Source of the DNA: Rhizobium sp. CF122 | GTDB lineage: Bacteria > Pseudomonadota > Alphaproteobacteria > Rhizobiales > Rhizobiaceae | Assembly (NCBI RefSeq): GCF_000282035.1 | Contig: NZ_AKKA01000008.1 | Span: 186,001 to 250,000 of the forward strand | DNA length: 64,000 bases | Direction: 5' to 3' | Shown here: positions 18,831 through 28,809 of the stretch, piece after piece | Position numbering within the stretch: the first letter of the stretch is position 1 | How the letters are laid out: each line of letters opens with the position of its first letter | Program-made: the position numbers and the translations under genes | Notes under the pieces: model-generated | Databases searched by the model: none | What the model was told of the DNA's origin: nothing | The model's input: only the letters and a program-made list of their open reading frames with translations

Positions 18831-19895
18831 TCAACCTGCCTTTGCCATTTGCATCAGAGTAACCCGCTGCTGCAGACGGCGTTGCGCCTGATCCACAACG
18901 ACAGCGATGATAATCACCAACCCCTTGATGACCATCTGCCAGAAGGAGGAGACGCCCATCATCACCAATCCATCCGACAGGATGCCGATGACGAAGGCGC
19001 CGATGATCGTGCCGCCGATTGTCCCGCGTCCGCCTGACATTGAGGTGCCGCCGAGGACGGCAGCGGCGATCGCGTTGAGCTCGAAGCTCTCGCCCGTCGC
19101 CGGATGGGAAGCCATCAGCTCCGAGGAAATGATGACACCAACGATCGCGGCGCAGAGGCCGGAGAACATGTAGACGAAAATCTTCACGACATCGACGCGG
19201 ATACCGGACATGCGTGCCGCGCGTTCATTGCCGCCGACGGCGAAGATATGCCTGCCAATTGGCGTCGAGCGCGCGACATAGGCGGCAAGGAGCGCGACGA
19301 CGATCAGAAGCCAGATCGACACCGGCAGGCCGAGAATGCGCCCCGCACCGAAGAAGTCGAAGCCGGTCGTTGCATACTCGGGTCGCCCGACAAGGTTTGG
19401 AAAGGTCTGGCCATCCGAGGAAAGCAGAGCCAAGCCGCGCGCGATATACAGCGTGCCGAGCGTCGCGATGAAGGGGGCGACATTGAGCTTGGTGATCAGC
19501 AGGCCGTTGATCAGGCCGATCAGCAACCCGATCGATAGCGTGATCAACACAATCTCGAAGAGGTTGAAGTAGATCGTATAGCCGATTGGCAGCTCGATGC
19601 CGTAAAGGATCAACCCGCCGGCGACCATGCCGCAAAGCCCGACGATCGATCCCACGGACAAATCGATGCCGCCGGTGATGATGACGAAGGTCATGCCCAT
19701 GGCGAGGAAGGCATTGAGCGCAACGTGCTTCGACATCAGGATCATGTTCGCTGTCGAGGTGAAGTTCGGAGCGAAGATCGCGAAGAAAATGATAACGGCG
19801 AAAAGGGCGATGAATGTCCTGAGCTTCATCAGTGTCAGGAGCAAAGAACCGTTCGCGCTCGTCGGCGAAGAAGTGGATGAGGTGGCCGCCGTCAT
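18831..19895 (-). CDS. Ribose-type ABC permease
   Basis: A 354-residue RbsC-type permease with about ten hydrophobic segments and the conserved GMTFVIITGGIDLSVGSIVGL segment. The later signature GGTSMSGGRGTIGGTIIGAFVIG is also present. It starts within the stop of the ATPase gene (4-base overlap). With the binding protein and two-domain ATPase encoded upstream it makes a CUT2 importer. The operon argues for free D-apiose as substrate. Confidence 0.92.
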   Translation of the reverse strand: MTAATSSTSSPTSANGSLLLTLMKLRTFIALFAVIIFFAIFAPNFTSTANMILMSKHVALNAFLAMGMTFVIITGGIDLSVGSIVGLCGMVAGGLILYGIELPIGYTIYFNLFEIVLITLSIGLLIGLINGLLITKLNVAPFIATLGTLYIARGLALLSSDGQTFPNLVGRPEYATTGFDFFGAGRILGLPVSIWLLIVVALLAAYVARSTPIGRHIFAVGGNERAARMSGIRVDVVKIFVYMFSGLCAAIVGVIISSELMASHPATGESFELNAIAAAVLGGTSMSGGRGTIGGTIIGAFVIGILSDGLVMMGVSSFWQMVIKGLVIIIAVVVDQAQRRLQQRVTLMQMAKAG

Positions 19896-21442
19896 GACGC
19901 GAGTTTCCCTTGATGTCCATGTCCCTTGGCCGAGGCCGCGATGATTGCGTCTTGCGTCGCCTCGTTTCTCGTGAAAACGGCGACCAGTTGGCCGTTGCTT
20001 AAGACCGCGATGCGATCGGAAAGCGCCATGACCTCCTCGAGGTCAGACGTCGAAAACAGAATGGCGAGCCCGTTTGCTGCGAGCCGGCGCATGGTGCGGA
20101 ACACATCCGCTTTGGCACCCACATCGATCCCGCGGCTCGGCTCGTCCATCAGAAGCACTTTCGGGTTGGTCATCAGCGCCTTGCCGATCACCACCTTCTG
20201 CTGGTTGCCGCCCGACATAGACGTTACCTCGAAGTCCGGGTTCGGCGCCTTGATCGAAAGGTCCCTGATCGCATCGCGAATGGCATTCTTCTCGGCGCCG
20301 CTGTCGATATGGAAGAGGCGGGTGAAGCGGCCAAGGCTCGCCAGCGTCAGGTTGGAGGCGATGGAAAGCACCTGGACCAATCCCTCGCGTTGCCGGTCTT
20401 CCGGGATCAGCGCAAGGCCGCGGCGTATTCGCCGCGTGGTATCGCGGGCGCGTATCTCCTTGCCATCGATGTAAATCTTGCCCGTCGAATGCATGTGACG
20501 CCCGATCACGCACTCGAAGAATTCGCTACGTCCCGCGCCCATGAGGCCATAGATGCCGAGGATTTCGCCAGCCTTCACGGACAGAGAAACGTGGTCGACC
20601 GCAAGCCCTCCGGTCGGCCGCGGAAGGCTGATATCCTCGGCGCGGAACATTTCCCTGCCGGCCAGGTGGTCGACCGATTTTGCAAAGTCCTTGGCGTCCG
20701 AACCAATCATGGAGCGCACGATCCAGCGCGTATCGATATCGCGCATCATCGCCTGGCCGGTGATCTGGCCGTCGCGCAGCACGGTGATGTAGTCACCAAT
20801 GCGCATCAGTTCATCCAGTCGATGCGAGATGTAGACGATCGCGACCCCTTGAGCCTTCAGCTCAGCGATCACCTTGAAGAGGATCTCGACCTCCGCCGCC
20901 GAAAGCGCCGAGGTCGGCTCGTCCATGATGAGGATGCGCGCATTCAGTGACATCGCCTTGGCAATTTCGACGAGCTGCTGCTGGCCGATCGGCAGATCCT
21001 CGACCATCGTTTCCGCATCGATGCCTGCATCCAGGCGTTTCAGAAAGGAGTTTGCTTTCTTGACCTGCGCCTTATGGTCGATGCCGCGCAGGCCACGGGT
21101 GATCTCGCGTGTGGCGAAGATGTTTTCGGCGATTGACATGTTGGCAAAGAGATTGAGTTCCTGAAAGATCATCCCGATGCCATTTGCTTGGGCATCGGCA
21201 GGGCTGTCGAACGATACGGACTGTCCATCCAAGACTATGCGGCCGAGCGTCGGGCGCTCGACGCCGGCGATGATCTTCATCAGCGTCGACTTGCCGGCGC
21301 CGTTCTCACCGACCAGAACGTTCACCGCACCACGGCGAAGCTCGAGATTGGCGCGCTTGACGGCGACGATGCCCGAATAGACCTTCGACACGTCTTCGAG
21401 ACGCAAGATGATGTCTTCCTTGGGTGTCTCGCTGACGCTCAT
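19892..21442 (-). CDS. Ribose-type ABC ATPase (two ATPase domains)
   Basis: A 516-residue RbsA/XylG-type protein with tandem nucleotide-binding domains. The first has an intact Walker A (GENGAGKST, about 45-53) and LIMDEPTSAL. The second has the usual degenerate P-loop GLMGAGRSE, with LSGGQ-like MSGGNQQKV and LLMDEPSRGIDVG. It energises the adjacent CUT2 permease. It overlaps the genes on both sides by 4 bases, so the transporter genes are tightly coupled. Confidence 0.93.
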   Translation of the reverse strand: MSVSETPKEDIILRLEDVSKVYSGIVAVKRANLELRRGAVNVLVGENGAGKSTLMKIIAGVERPTLGRIVLDGQSVSFDSPADAQANGIGMIFQELNLFANMSIAENIFATREITRGLRGIDHKAQVKKANSFLKRLDAGIDAETMVEDLPIGQQQLVEIAKAMSLNARILIMDEPTSALSAAEVEILFKVIAELKAQGVAIVYISHRLDELMRIGDYITVLRDGQITGQAMMRDIDTRWIVRSMIGSDAKDFAKSVDHLAGREMFRAEDISLPRPTGGLAVDHVSLSVKAGEILGIYGLMGAGRSEFFECVIGRHMHSTGKIYIDGKEIRARDTTRRIRRGLALIPEDRQREGLVQVLSIASNLTLASLGRFTRLFHIDSGAEKNAIRDAIRDLSIKAPNPDFEVTSMSGGNQQKVVIGKALMTNPKVLLMDEPSRGIDVGAKADVFRTMRRLAANGLAILFSTSDLEEVMALSDRIAVLSNGQLVAVFTRNEATQDAIIAASAKGHGHQGKLAS

Positions 21443-22083
21443 GATCCCACCGTGAGTTCCGAAGGTGTGACTAGCGGAAGCTGCCCCCCATTCGGCAATG
21501 GAAAGGCACCGATCACGGTCACGGTCTTGCTGACCAGCCCGTCACGCGGTACGGCGGCGAGGAAGGCCGTGTTGGCCTTCTCGTTGAATGCCTTTCCGAA
21601 CTGGGCCCATTCAATCTGGTTCTTGAATTCGTTGAAGTTGACGAAGTCCAGCGTATCGCGCAGGGCCGTGCCGCGGAGCGCCGGGCCGATTTGTACCCTC
21701 GCGTCAACCTTCCCGTCGCCATCGGTATCAACGTCGAGCGTCGACGCCCGCGAGGCCGTATCGGCCGCGATCACCTTGCCGGTGAATTTGACGGCATAGG
21801 TCCAAGGTGAACTGCTTTGCTTGCGCGGGTTGCCGTATTTTTCCCCCGCTTGATCCGGGCTGGAGGCAGCAAGCTGTGCCACTTCCTTCAGCTCGCCCGC
21901 GCGTTTCTCAAAATAGGGTACGACCTGGGGCTGCCAAATCGCTTCGACCTTCGCATTCGGGTCGAAGGCGGTCTTGGCCGCTGCCGCCGCCCTTTCCTCA
22001 GCGGTCGGGGTCCTGATGATCTTGCAACCGGGCAAGGCCGCTGCCACGACAGCAGCGAGCAGTGCGCCCTTCATTCTCAACAT
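21439..22083 (-). CDS. DUF2291 lipoprotein
   Basis: A 214-residue predicted periplasmic lipoprotein. After MLRMKG comes a hydrophobic stretch ending in the lipobox LPGC. ATG 22083 is chosen because GAGG lies 8 bases upstream and the longer frame would put 12 polar residues before the signal. DUF2291 proteins are regularly encoded inside ribose-type ABC operons, and their biochemical role is unknown. The repeated acidic segment DVDTDGDGKVD looks like a calcium-binding loop. Confidence 0.82.
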   Translation of the reverse strand: MLRMKGALLAAVVAAALPGCKIIRTPTAEERAAAAAKTAFDPNAKVEAIWQPQVVPYFEKRAGELKEVAQLAASSPDQAGEKYGNPRKQSSSPWTYAVKFTGKVIAADTASRASTLDVDTDGDGKVDARVQIGPALRGTALRDTLDFVNFNEFKNQIEWAQFGKAFNEKANTAFLAAVPRDGLVSKTVTVIGAFPLPNGGQLPLVTPSELTVGS

Positions 22084-22115
22084 GCCGTGAACCTCGACGT
22101 CATACACTGTGAATT

Positions 22116-22143
22116 GCAAAGGGCGCAGTGCTGCGCCCTTTGC
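22116..22143 (-). terminator. Intercistronic 13-bp hairpin
   Basis: GCAAAGGGCGCAG pairs perfectly with CTGCGCCCTTTGC. It lies 16 bases after the binding-protein stop and before the DUF2291 gene, with no T-run. Hairpins at this place in ABC operons protect the upstream mRNA and lower downstream expression, so the binding protein is made in excess. Confidence 0.7.
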
Positions 22144-22158
22144 AGTACCCGGTTGCTG

Positions 22159-23178
<1,020 letters not shown>

Positions 23179-24006
23179 TCAGGTGATGCGCCGGATGCTT
23201 TCGGCGATCTCCTGTGGTTCGAATACCTTTTTCCAGTCGTCGCGCATCAGGGCTGGAATGCCGAACTCGATCGCCTTGTTGCAGGCATCCGAAAAGACGC
23301 CGTCGACTTCCTTAAAGATGACCGCGCCGAGCACGTTCATATGGCCGAGCAGGAAGTCGCGGGCAGCTTCTTCCGGCACGCCGCGTGCAACGCATTCGTC
23401 CATGGCCTGTCGCATGACGACGAGCAGCGATGCGCACACCGTTTCCGACAGGCCAGGTTCGAGCATGGCAAGCTGGTCGACCGTGACCCGGTGCGAGCGC
23501 ATGACCGGAGCCCAGATGACTTTGGCGATTTCCTCGCCCAGCGCGTAGGCGCTTTCTGGTCCTTGCATCAGCGCCGAGACAATGTGCTGCTTGGCGAACA
23601 GGCCGCCGAAGTGGTCCTTCTTTGCCTGTATGTCCGTCTCGTCGTTGAAGATTGGCGGATGACATGGATGGGTGACGAAATAGGTGAGATCGTCGCGCTT
23701 CGGCAGGTGACCGGCAAAGGGAGCCGCAGCATCAAGCGCGACCACCATGGCGCCGGGTTTCAGCTTGTCGACGACGCTTGCCGCGACTTTCCCGATCACG
23801 GTGTCTGGCACAGCAAGGATAACCACTTCCGCGCCATCGAGGGCAGCATCGACTGGTAGGCAATCGAGGCCAAGATCATTCTTCAAACGGGTCTTACCTG
23901 CGTCACTAACCTCAACGTGGCGCACGTCGAAACGCGAGCCCTTAAGATTTTTCGCAAGCCGGTATCCCATTTTTCCGCCGGCGCCGAAGAGGGCAATCTT
24001 AGTCAT
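23179..24006 (-). CDS. apnO: D-apionate oxidoisomerase
   Basis: A 275-residue NAD-dependent enzyme of the 6-phosphogluconate/hydroxyacid dehydrogenase superfamily with a PGDH-like C-terminal domain. The N-terminal Rossmann motif is ALFGAGGKMGYRLAKNL. The middle contains VTHPCHPPIFNDE, and the C-terminal helices contain LEPGLSETVCASL and LLGHMNVLGAVIFKE. The ApnO family both oxidises and rearranges D-apionate to 3-oxo-isoapionate. It heads the nine-gene operon (apnO, importer, apsD, apnL, dhaK, dhaL) behind a GntR operator motif. Confidence 0.83.
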   Translation of the reverse strand: MTKIALFGAGGKMGYRLAKNLKGSRFDVRHVEVSDAGKTRLKNDLGLDCLPVDAALDGAEVVILAVPDTVIGKVAASVVDKLKPGAMVVALDAAAPFAGHLPKRDDLTYFVTHPCHPPIFNDETDIQAKKDHFGGLFAKQHIVSALMQGPESAYALGEEIAKVIWAPVMRSHRVTVDQLAMLEPGLSETVCASLLVVMRQAMDECVARGVPEEAARDFLLGHMNVLGAVIFKEVDGVFSDACNKAIEFGIPALMRDDWKKVFEPQEIAESIRRIT

Positions 24007-24082
24007 GTTTCCTCACCTTTTGAGTTTTGGATAGGATCATATACTGGTATGATGAGTCAATCACCATATCACCACTTAATTG
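24007..24082 (-). promoter_or_regulatory. GntR operator motif b before apnO
   Basis: Plus-strand TGGTATGATGA at 24045-24055 is one base off the FadR-type consensus and differs from motif a at one position. On the minus strand it overlaps TTGACTCATCATACCAGTA, so it would lie between or over the promoter boxes. A ribosome site (AGGTGAGGAAAC) precedes apnO. Confidence 0.6.
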
Positions 24083-24529
24083 TTAAGAGGGCTGTTTTTC
24101 AGCGTCGAGCCGATCGATCGCTTCGACGTTTCCCGCCGAAGGACCTTGGGGGTCGAACTCGGACGAAAGCCAGACATCCACAATGGACTTGGCCAGTTCG
24201 GGTCCGATGACGCGCGCGCCCATAGTAATGATCTGAGCGTTGTTCGATTTAGCCGCGCGTTCCGCCGAGTAGGTGTCATGCGTCAGCGCGGCGCGGATTC
24301 CCGGAACCTTGTTTGCCGAGATGCAAACTCCTATTCCCGTGCCACAAATCAGGATGCCGCGCTGATGTTCACCGTCGACAATTGTCTGCGCGAGTTTCTG
24401 CGACAGGTCGGCGTAGAAGCCGGATTGGCTGAGATCATGGATTTCCAAATCCGCTTTGCCGGCGAGGTGGGCAGCAATCACATCGAGTAGCGGTTTTCCG
24501 GCGCTGTCCGCGCCTATTGCAATCTTCAT
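24083..24529 (-). CDS. derI: D-erythrulose-4-phosphate isomerase (RpiB family)
   Basis: A 148-residue RpiB/LacAB-family sugar-phosphate isomerase. The active-site stretch [19 protein letters not shown] starts at C62, and the phosphate-side segment [14 protein letters not shown] is present. The N-terminal GADSAG has Ser where ribose-5-phosphate isomerase B usually has His (GADHAG), which fits a substrate other than ribose 5-phosphate. Next to the TIM-like isomerase it is expected to convert D-erythrulose 4-phosphate to D-erythrose 4-phosphate. It is the last gene of the oiaX-oiaK-lerI-derI operon. Confidence 0.82.
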   Translation of the reverse strand: MKIAIGADSAGKPLLDVIAAHLAGKADLEIHDLSQSGFYADLSQKLAQTIVDGEHQRGILICGTGIGVCISANKVPGIRAALTHDTYSAERAAKSNNAQIITMGARVIGPELAKSIVDVWLSSEFDPQGPSAGNVEAIDRLDAEKQPS

Positions 24530-24564
24530 GGCAGCTTCCTTTCACTGGCCTTCGGGCACATGAA

Positions 24565-25329
24565 TCAGCGTTCGACCGCCGCGGAAGCGCGGCGGAGAAT
24601 GTCGAGGTAACCATCGACGGACCAAGCCGACCGACCGATAAACAAGCCATCGATGTGTGCTTGGGAAACGAGTTCTTCGCAGTTTTGAGGGCTCACGCTC
24701 CCCCCGTAGAGAACCGGCACAGACCGACCGAGAACGCCTGTCGCGACTTCGGCGATTTTGCCGTGCCGCTCGCAGGCGTAGTCGGCGGTCGCCGGAATGC
24801 CATTGACGCCAATCGCCCAGACGGGTTCGTAGGCGAGAAGGATAGGAGCGGGTTCAACGTCGCCTGCGACAAGCTCCAAAGCTTTCTCGACTTGCCGCCT
24901 TAGGACGTCGTCGGCTTGGCCGGCTTGGCGTTCCTGCAAGGTTTCTCCGATGCAAATCAATGGCGTCAGACGGTGTCGAACGGCGGCCGCGACCTTCAGG
25001 CCGACGGTTTCGTCGGTTTCTCCGAAGTGTTCACGGCGTTCCGAGTGGCCGAGTTCCACAATGTCGAGCTGGCAATCCTTCAGCATCGGCGCGGAGACCT
25101 CGCCAGTCCACGCGCCGGAATCTTCCCAGTGCATGTTTTGAGCGCCTACTTTGACCGACGTCGCCGCAAGCACGCGTTGCACCTCGCGCACAGCGGTAAA
25201 GGACGGGATGACGAACCGCTGTATGCGTGTATCGCGGTCTCGGTCGGTCTCCGCTAGGCGGTTCGCGAAAGCGACCGCCTCCTCGAGAGTCTTGTTCATC
25301 TTGAAGCTAGTGCCGACCCACAGAACCAT
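24565..25329 (-). CDS. lerI: L-erythrulose-1-phosphate isomerase (TIM family)
   Basis: A 254-residue triose-phosphate-isomerase homologue with the full catalytic set: K10 in WVGTSFKMNK, H95 in ELGHSERR, and E168 in YEPVWAIG. The phosphate loop YGGSVSPQN is present. The first motif differs from housekeeping TIM (GTSFKMN for GNWKMN), a difference shared by erythrulose-phosphate isomerases of erythritol and apiose pathways. The expected reaction is L-erythrulose 1-phosphate to D-erythrulose 4-phosphate. It starts directly behind the oiaK stop. Confidence 0.82.
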   Translation of the reverse strand: MVLWVGTSFKMNKTLEEAVAFANRLAETDRDRDTRIQRFVIPSFTAVREVQRVLAATSVKVGAQNMHWEDSGAWTGEVSAPMLKDCQLDIVELGHSERREHFGETDETVGLKVAAAVRHRLTPLICIGETLQERQAGQADDVLRRQVEKALELVAGDVEPAPILLAYEPVWAIGVNGIPATADYACERHGKIAEVATGVLGRSVPVLYGGSVSPQNCEELVSQAHIDGLFIGRSAWSVDGYLDILRRASAAVER

Positions 25330-25330
25330 C

Positions 25331-26674
25331 TCAGTTCTTCCTTCCGTCGCGTATCTGAGCGAAGTATCCGTCCGTTCCGACCTGACCGCCCTTCAAAGCG
25401 ATCTGCAGGCCGTTGGTCGGAGGATGGATTCCATGGGCAAGGCAGAGCGGAGAGCCAGGCGTCTGTGGGAGCGGGAGAAGCGTCGTCAATGCCTCGATCT
25501 TCAACTGCCTGAGGGCGTGGCTGGACGTATCGCCGCCGGCAATAACCGCACGGGAAAGTCCCTCGCTTTCAATCAGGCGGCGAAGCACAGTACCGAGCGC
25601 TCGTCCAAGCTCGTGACGGGCGCCTGGAACCTCATCCATGTCGGCGCCGACGTCCGCCGACGGTCCAAGCGCCGTGTGGAGGATAACGCTCTTGCCGTCC
25701 CTGAGCCTTTGGATACCGTCCCGAACGGCTGCATCAACGGCTCCGTCGCTATCGCCCGACACCAAGGAAAGAGGATCGAGTGGTATGCTCTCGAAACCGT
25801 CGTCTACGGCTTTGCGAATTTGGCGTTCAGTCGTTGGCGATACGCTGCCCGAGACGACGGCAAGTCGGTCGACCGGGCCTACGTCAGGGAAGTCAGCATT
25901 CCCTGTGACCACGCCGCTCTGGCGCCAGGCATTTAGGAGCGCGTACTCGATTCCAGACGAGCCAGCGACGAAACCTCCGAACTGACGTGCAAGGCGTATG
26001 AGATGGCGGCCCGCGGCCGCCTGTGTTGCCTCCGAATCTACATCTATGAGCAGAATCCCGCCCGAGTACGACGCCAATTGGTCGACCCGCAGGTCGGCGT
26101 CGCCCATGGTGATCATTGCAAGATCAGCCACGGCAACAGGCAATTGCGTCTGCTTCGACAAGTGAACAGCCAGATCGGCCTCGCCCATAGGAGTGACCGG
26201 ATGGCGGCTCATCACCGGATGACGGTCGATGCGATAAACGCTGCCCTGATAAGCGGCAAAAAGATTGCCGAACGCCGTGTAGCGCTTCAGTTGCGGCGCG
26301 CCGACGACGACTGGCACCACGGATTGGTCGAAAATCGCGCGCCCGATCTCGATCGCCTTTCCGATACTTCCAGTCTTAGGACTGGAGTCGAACGTCGAGC
26401 AGACCTTGTAATGGCAAACATCCGCGTTAAGCGACCTTAGCCATTCGAAGACTGGCGTCAGATGCTGTTGCATCCACGCAGGTGTTTCGCTCCGGCTTGT
26501 GCCGGCAATCCCGATGGCCTGGCAATCCTTGAAGCGATCGAGTGTCTCGGGCGAGGGGATGTCGAGAAAGAGGGCGGTCGCAACGCCGTGTGATGCCATG
26601 GCCTCCATGACGTCGGTTGAACCGGTGAAGTCATCGCCGTAGTAGCTAACGAGAAGCCTTTCCATAGCGCTCAT
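25331..26674 (-). CDS. oiaK: 3-oxo-isoapionate kinase (DUF1537)
   Basis: A 447-residue four-carbon-acid-sugar-kinase family (DUF1537) protein. The N-terminal domain has YGDDFTGSTDVMEA (about residues 12-25) and the C-terminal nucleotide domain has VIAGGDTSSHAL. A longer frame exists upstream inside oiaX, but ATG 26674 overlaps the oiaX stop as ATGA and gives the standard N-terminus. The family phosphorylates acid sugars. Beside a RuBisCO-like protein and apiose enzymes, the substrate should be 3-oxo-isoapionate, giving the 4-phosphate. Confidence 0.85.
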   Translation of the reverse strand: MSAMERLLVSYYGDDFTGSTDVMEAMASHGVATALFLDIPSPETLDRFKDCQAIGIAGTSRSETPAWMQQHLTPVFEWLRSLNADVCHYKVCSTFDSSPKTGSIGKAIEIGRAIFDQSVVPVVVGAPQLKRYTAFGNLFAAYQGSVYRIDRHPVMSRHPVTPMGEADLAVHLSKQTQLPVAVADLAMITMGDADLRVDQLASYSGGILLIDVDSEATQAAAGRHLIRLARQFGGFVAGSSGIEYALLNAWRQSGVVTGNADFPDVGPVDRLAVVSGSVSPTTERQIRKAVDDGFESIPLDPLSLVSGDSDGAVDAAVRDGIQRLRDGKSVILHTALGPSADVGADMDEVPGARHELGRALGTVLRRLIESEGLSRAVIAGGDTSSHALRQLKIEALTTLLPLPQTPGSPLCLAHGIHPPTNGLQIALKGGQVGTDGYFAQIRDGRKN

Positions 26675-27927
26675 GCGCCTTTGCCATCGCTGAACTTGGC
26701 GATTGAGGCGGCCAGTTCCGGATGATTCCTTGCGTAAACGTCGAGCGGGATGTCGGCGATGGCGGCCTGCCATGCCTGCTGCACGGCACGAACGCCGGCT
26801 GCCGGGCCACCCGGATGGCTTACAATGCCGCCTCCACAAAGGTAGAGAAGATCGGTCGTGCAGCCGGTTCGCCGATACGTCTCGGGGGCTTGACCTCCCC
26901 ACTGGCCGGAGCCGGCGACGGGCAACGGGCAGTCTGAGTCATTGAAGAGCGGCGTACTGACGGCCTTGAAGGACGAGACGAAGCTTTCGTCTGGTTCCCA
27001 ATACTTCACGCGGATGCCGTTGATCTGAAACTGGTCGACTCCCAACAGGCGCCAGAACTGCTGATAGACCCGGAAATCCATCCCAGCGCCGGGCGCGCGC
27101 GTCAGTAGGTCCCAGCCATTTCGATGCGCATGCAGCACCAAGCTGGAGCGCTTGCGGAGAAAACTCATGCCACCGAAGCCAATCGAGTTGATGTTGACGA
27201 CGGCGCAGTTGCCGCCGGCCTTGGCGACGATGTCGTGGTTGCGCATCATCTCATCGGGGTCGGCATGCGAGATGCCGAACGCATACATGACCTTCTTGCC
27301 GGTCTTCTGCTCGTGGTCCAGAATACGCGGCATGATCGCTGCGACGCGCTCCTTGAGCGGCGAATAGGCCGGGCTCATCAGCTTCTCGTCATCCTTGATG
27401 AAATCCACGCCGGATTCGATCAGCTCGCCAACCAGTTCCGCCGTTTCGTGTGGACGAAGCCCCAGTGCCGGCTTCACGATCGTCCCGATGATCGGGCGTC
27501 CTTCGACGCCGCTCAGACGGCGGCTGCCAGCAATGCCGAACTGCGGTCCGGGATGCGCGTCCTTGAAGGCGCCAGGCAGCTTCATGTCAACGACGCGGAT
27601 GCCGGTCATGCCCTTGATGGAAAAGACACCGCCGATCGCGATTGTCATCAGCGCCGAGAGATCGGTTCCGATCGCGTCCAGAGGAAAGGCGATTTCGACG
27701 TCGGCGCGGCTAAGGCGCGTACCAGGAGCCACCTCGGGCCAGGTAGGATAGTTCGCATCGTCAAGCGGATGGATCGCCAGGACACGCGCTGCGACACGTG
27801 ACTTCAGCTCCTCTGTCTCACCAGGAATAGGCACAAAGGTTCCAGTCGACTGGTCGCTTGCGATCTTGTCCGCCATAGCCTCGATACTGCTCGGCGTCTC
27901 GATGCGGTAGGTCAGCGTAATCATCAT
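26671..27927 (-). CDS. oiaX: RuBisCO-like protein, 3-oxo-isoapionate-4-phosphate decarboxylase
   Basis: A 418-residue form IV RuBisCO homologue. The active-site lysine loop is GTIVKPALGL (K152). The metal site with the carbamylatable lysine is FIKDDE (K178, D180, E181), so the core metal site is intact. The C-terminal phosphate loops are CGGGIVSHPGGPAAG. It is the first gene of a four-gene operon followed by the kinase and two C4-phosphate isomerases. That favours the decarboxylase (OiaX; product L-erythrulose 1-phosphate and CO2) over the transcarboxylase/hydrolase sister (OiaT), whose products would not need the isomerases. Confidence 0.83.
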   Translation of the reverse strand: MMITLTYRIETPSSIEAMADKIASDQSTGTFVPIPGETEELKSRVAARVLAIHPLDDANYPTWPEVAPGTRLSRADVEIAFPLDAIGTDLSALMTIAIGGVFSIKGMTGIRVVDMKLPGAFKDAHPGPQFGIAGSRRLSGVEGRPIIGTIVKPALGLRPHETAELVGELIESGVDFIKDDEKLMSPAYSPLKERVAAIMPRILDHEQKTGKKVMYAFGISHADPDEMMRNHDIVAKAGGNCAVVNINSIGFGGMSFLRKRSSLVLHAHRNGWDLLTRAPGAGMDFRVYQQFWRLLGVDQFQINGIRVKYWEPDESFVSSFKAVSTPLFNDSDCPLPVAGSGQWGGQAPETYRRTGCTTDLLYLCGGGIVSHPGGPAAGVRAVQQAWQAAIADIPLDVYARNHPELAASIAKFSDGKGA

Positions 27928-28086
27928 GAAATAGCAGTTGCTCCTCTCGCCAGATCAAATTGTCGTGGCGTCAACTCATGATGTGGTATAATGAGTATTC
28001 CAATTGATTGGAAGCGAAATTTTGCGGACCTGCAAATTGGGGGACGCTTTGCGCAAAGCGCGGAAAGTAGTAGGAGGAGGTGATAA
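27928..28086. promoter_or_regulatory. Divergent promoter with GntR operator motif c
   Basis: TGGTATAATGA at 27984-27994 is the third copy of the operator motif. It contains a perfect -10 box TATAAT (27987-27992) facing the regulator gene, so binding would block gntR transcription as well as the divergent oiaX operon. AGGAGGAGGTGAT precedes the TTG start of the regulator. Confidence 0.62.
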
Positions 28087-28809
28087 TTGAGCCAGCGAGA
28101 CCTCATGACCCAGCCCATCGAACAAATCGTCCGTCGGAAACTGTCAGACGAGGTATTTGATCGACTAGAACGGTTGATCACGTCGGGCGAGTTGCAGCCC
28201 GGCGACGAGATGCCCTCCGAGCGCGTCTTAATGGAGAGATTTGGCGTCGGCCGACCGGCCATCCGCGAGGCGATGCAGTCGCTTGCGAGCAAGGGCCTCG
28301 TCAGCATTTCACACGGCGAACGCGCGAGAGTCCTAAAGTTGACGGCACAGTCGATCCTCCGCCAGGTCGACCTGACGGCAAAGATCATGCTGGCTCAGTC
28401 AAATGATACGCTGGAGCACTTGAAGAACGCCCGCATCTTCTTCGAGCGCGGCATGGCCCGCGAAGCCGCACAGCGCGCATCGAAGGCGGACATCGTTGAT
28501 CTGAAGAGCATAATTCAGCGTCAGCGAAATTCGCTTGGCGATGCCGATCGGTTCATCAACGCCGACATGGAGTTCCATACCCGGATCGCCCAGATCTCTG
28601 GAAATCCGATCTTTGTCGCCGTCAGCGAAGCCATGCTTGCTTGGCTGAAGGAATACCACACCGACATGCTGATCTGGACTGGCAAAGAGAAATTCACTTT
28701 GGTCGAACACGAAGAGATCCTCACCCGGCTCGAGGAACACGATGTCGACGGTTCTGAGACGGCGATTCTAAAGCACCTTGAGCGGTCTCGTGCACTTTAT
28801 GGGAAATGA
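28087..28809 (+). CDS. GntR-family regulator (FadR subfamily)
   Basis: A 240-residue repressor. The winged HTH is at about residues 15-80 (EVFDRLERLITSGELQPGDEMPSERVLMERFGVGRPAIREAM). An all-helical FCD ligand domain follows from about 95, with metal-ligand-like histidines in DMEFHTRIAQISGNP and LVEHEEIL. It starts at TTG 28087 behind AGGAGGAGGTGAT. It is divergent from oiaX and is the obvious controller of the three apiose operons, which share its likely operator. The inducer is probably an acid sugar of the pathway, such as D-apionate. Confidence 0.88.
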   Translation: MSQRDLMTQPIEQIVRRKLSDEVFDRLERLITSGELQPGDEMPSERVLMERFGVGRPAIREAMQSLASKGLVSISHGERARVLKLTAQSILRQVDLTAKIMLAQSNDTLEHLKNARIFFERGMAREAAQRASKADIVDLKSIIQRQRNSLGDADRFINADMEFHTRIAQISGNPIFVAVSEAMLAWLKEYHTDMLIWTGKEKFTLVEHEEILTRLEEHDVDGSETAILKHLERSRALYGK

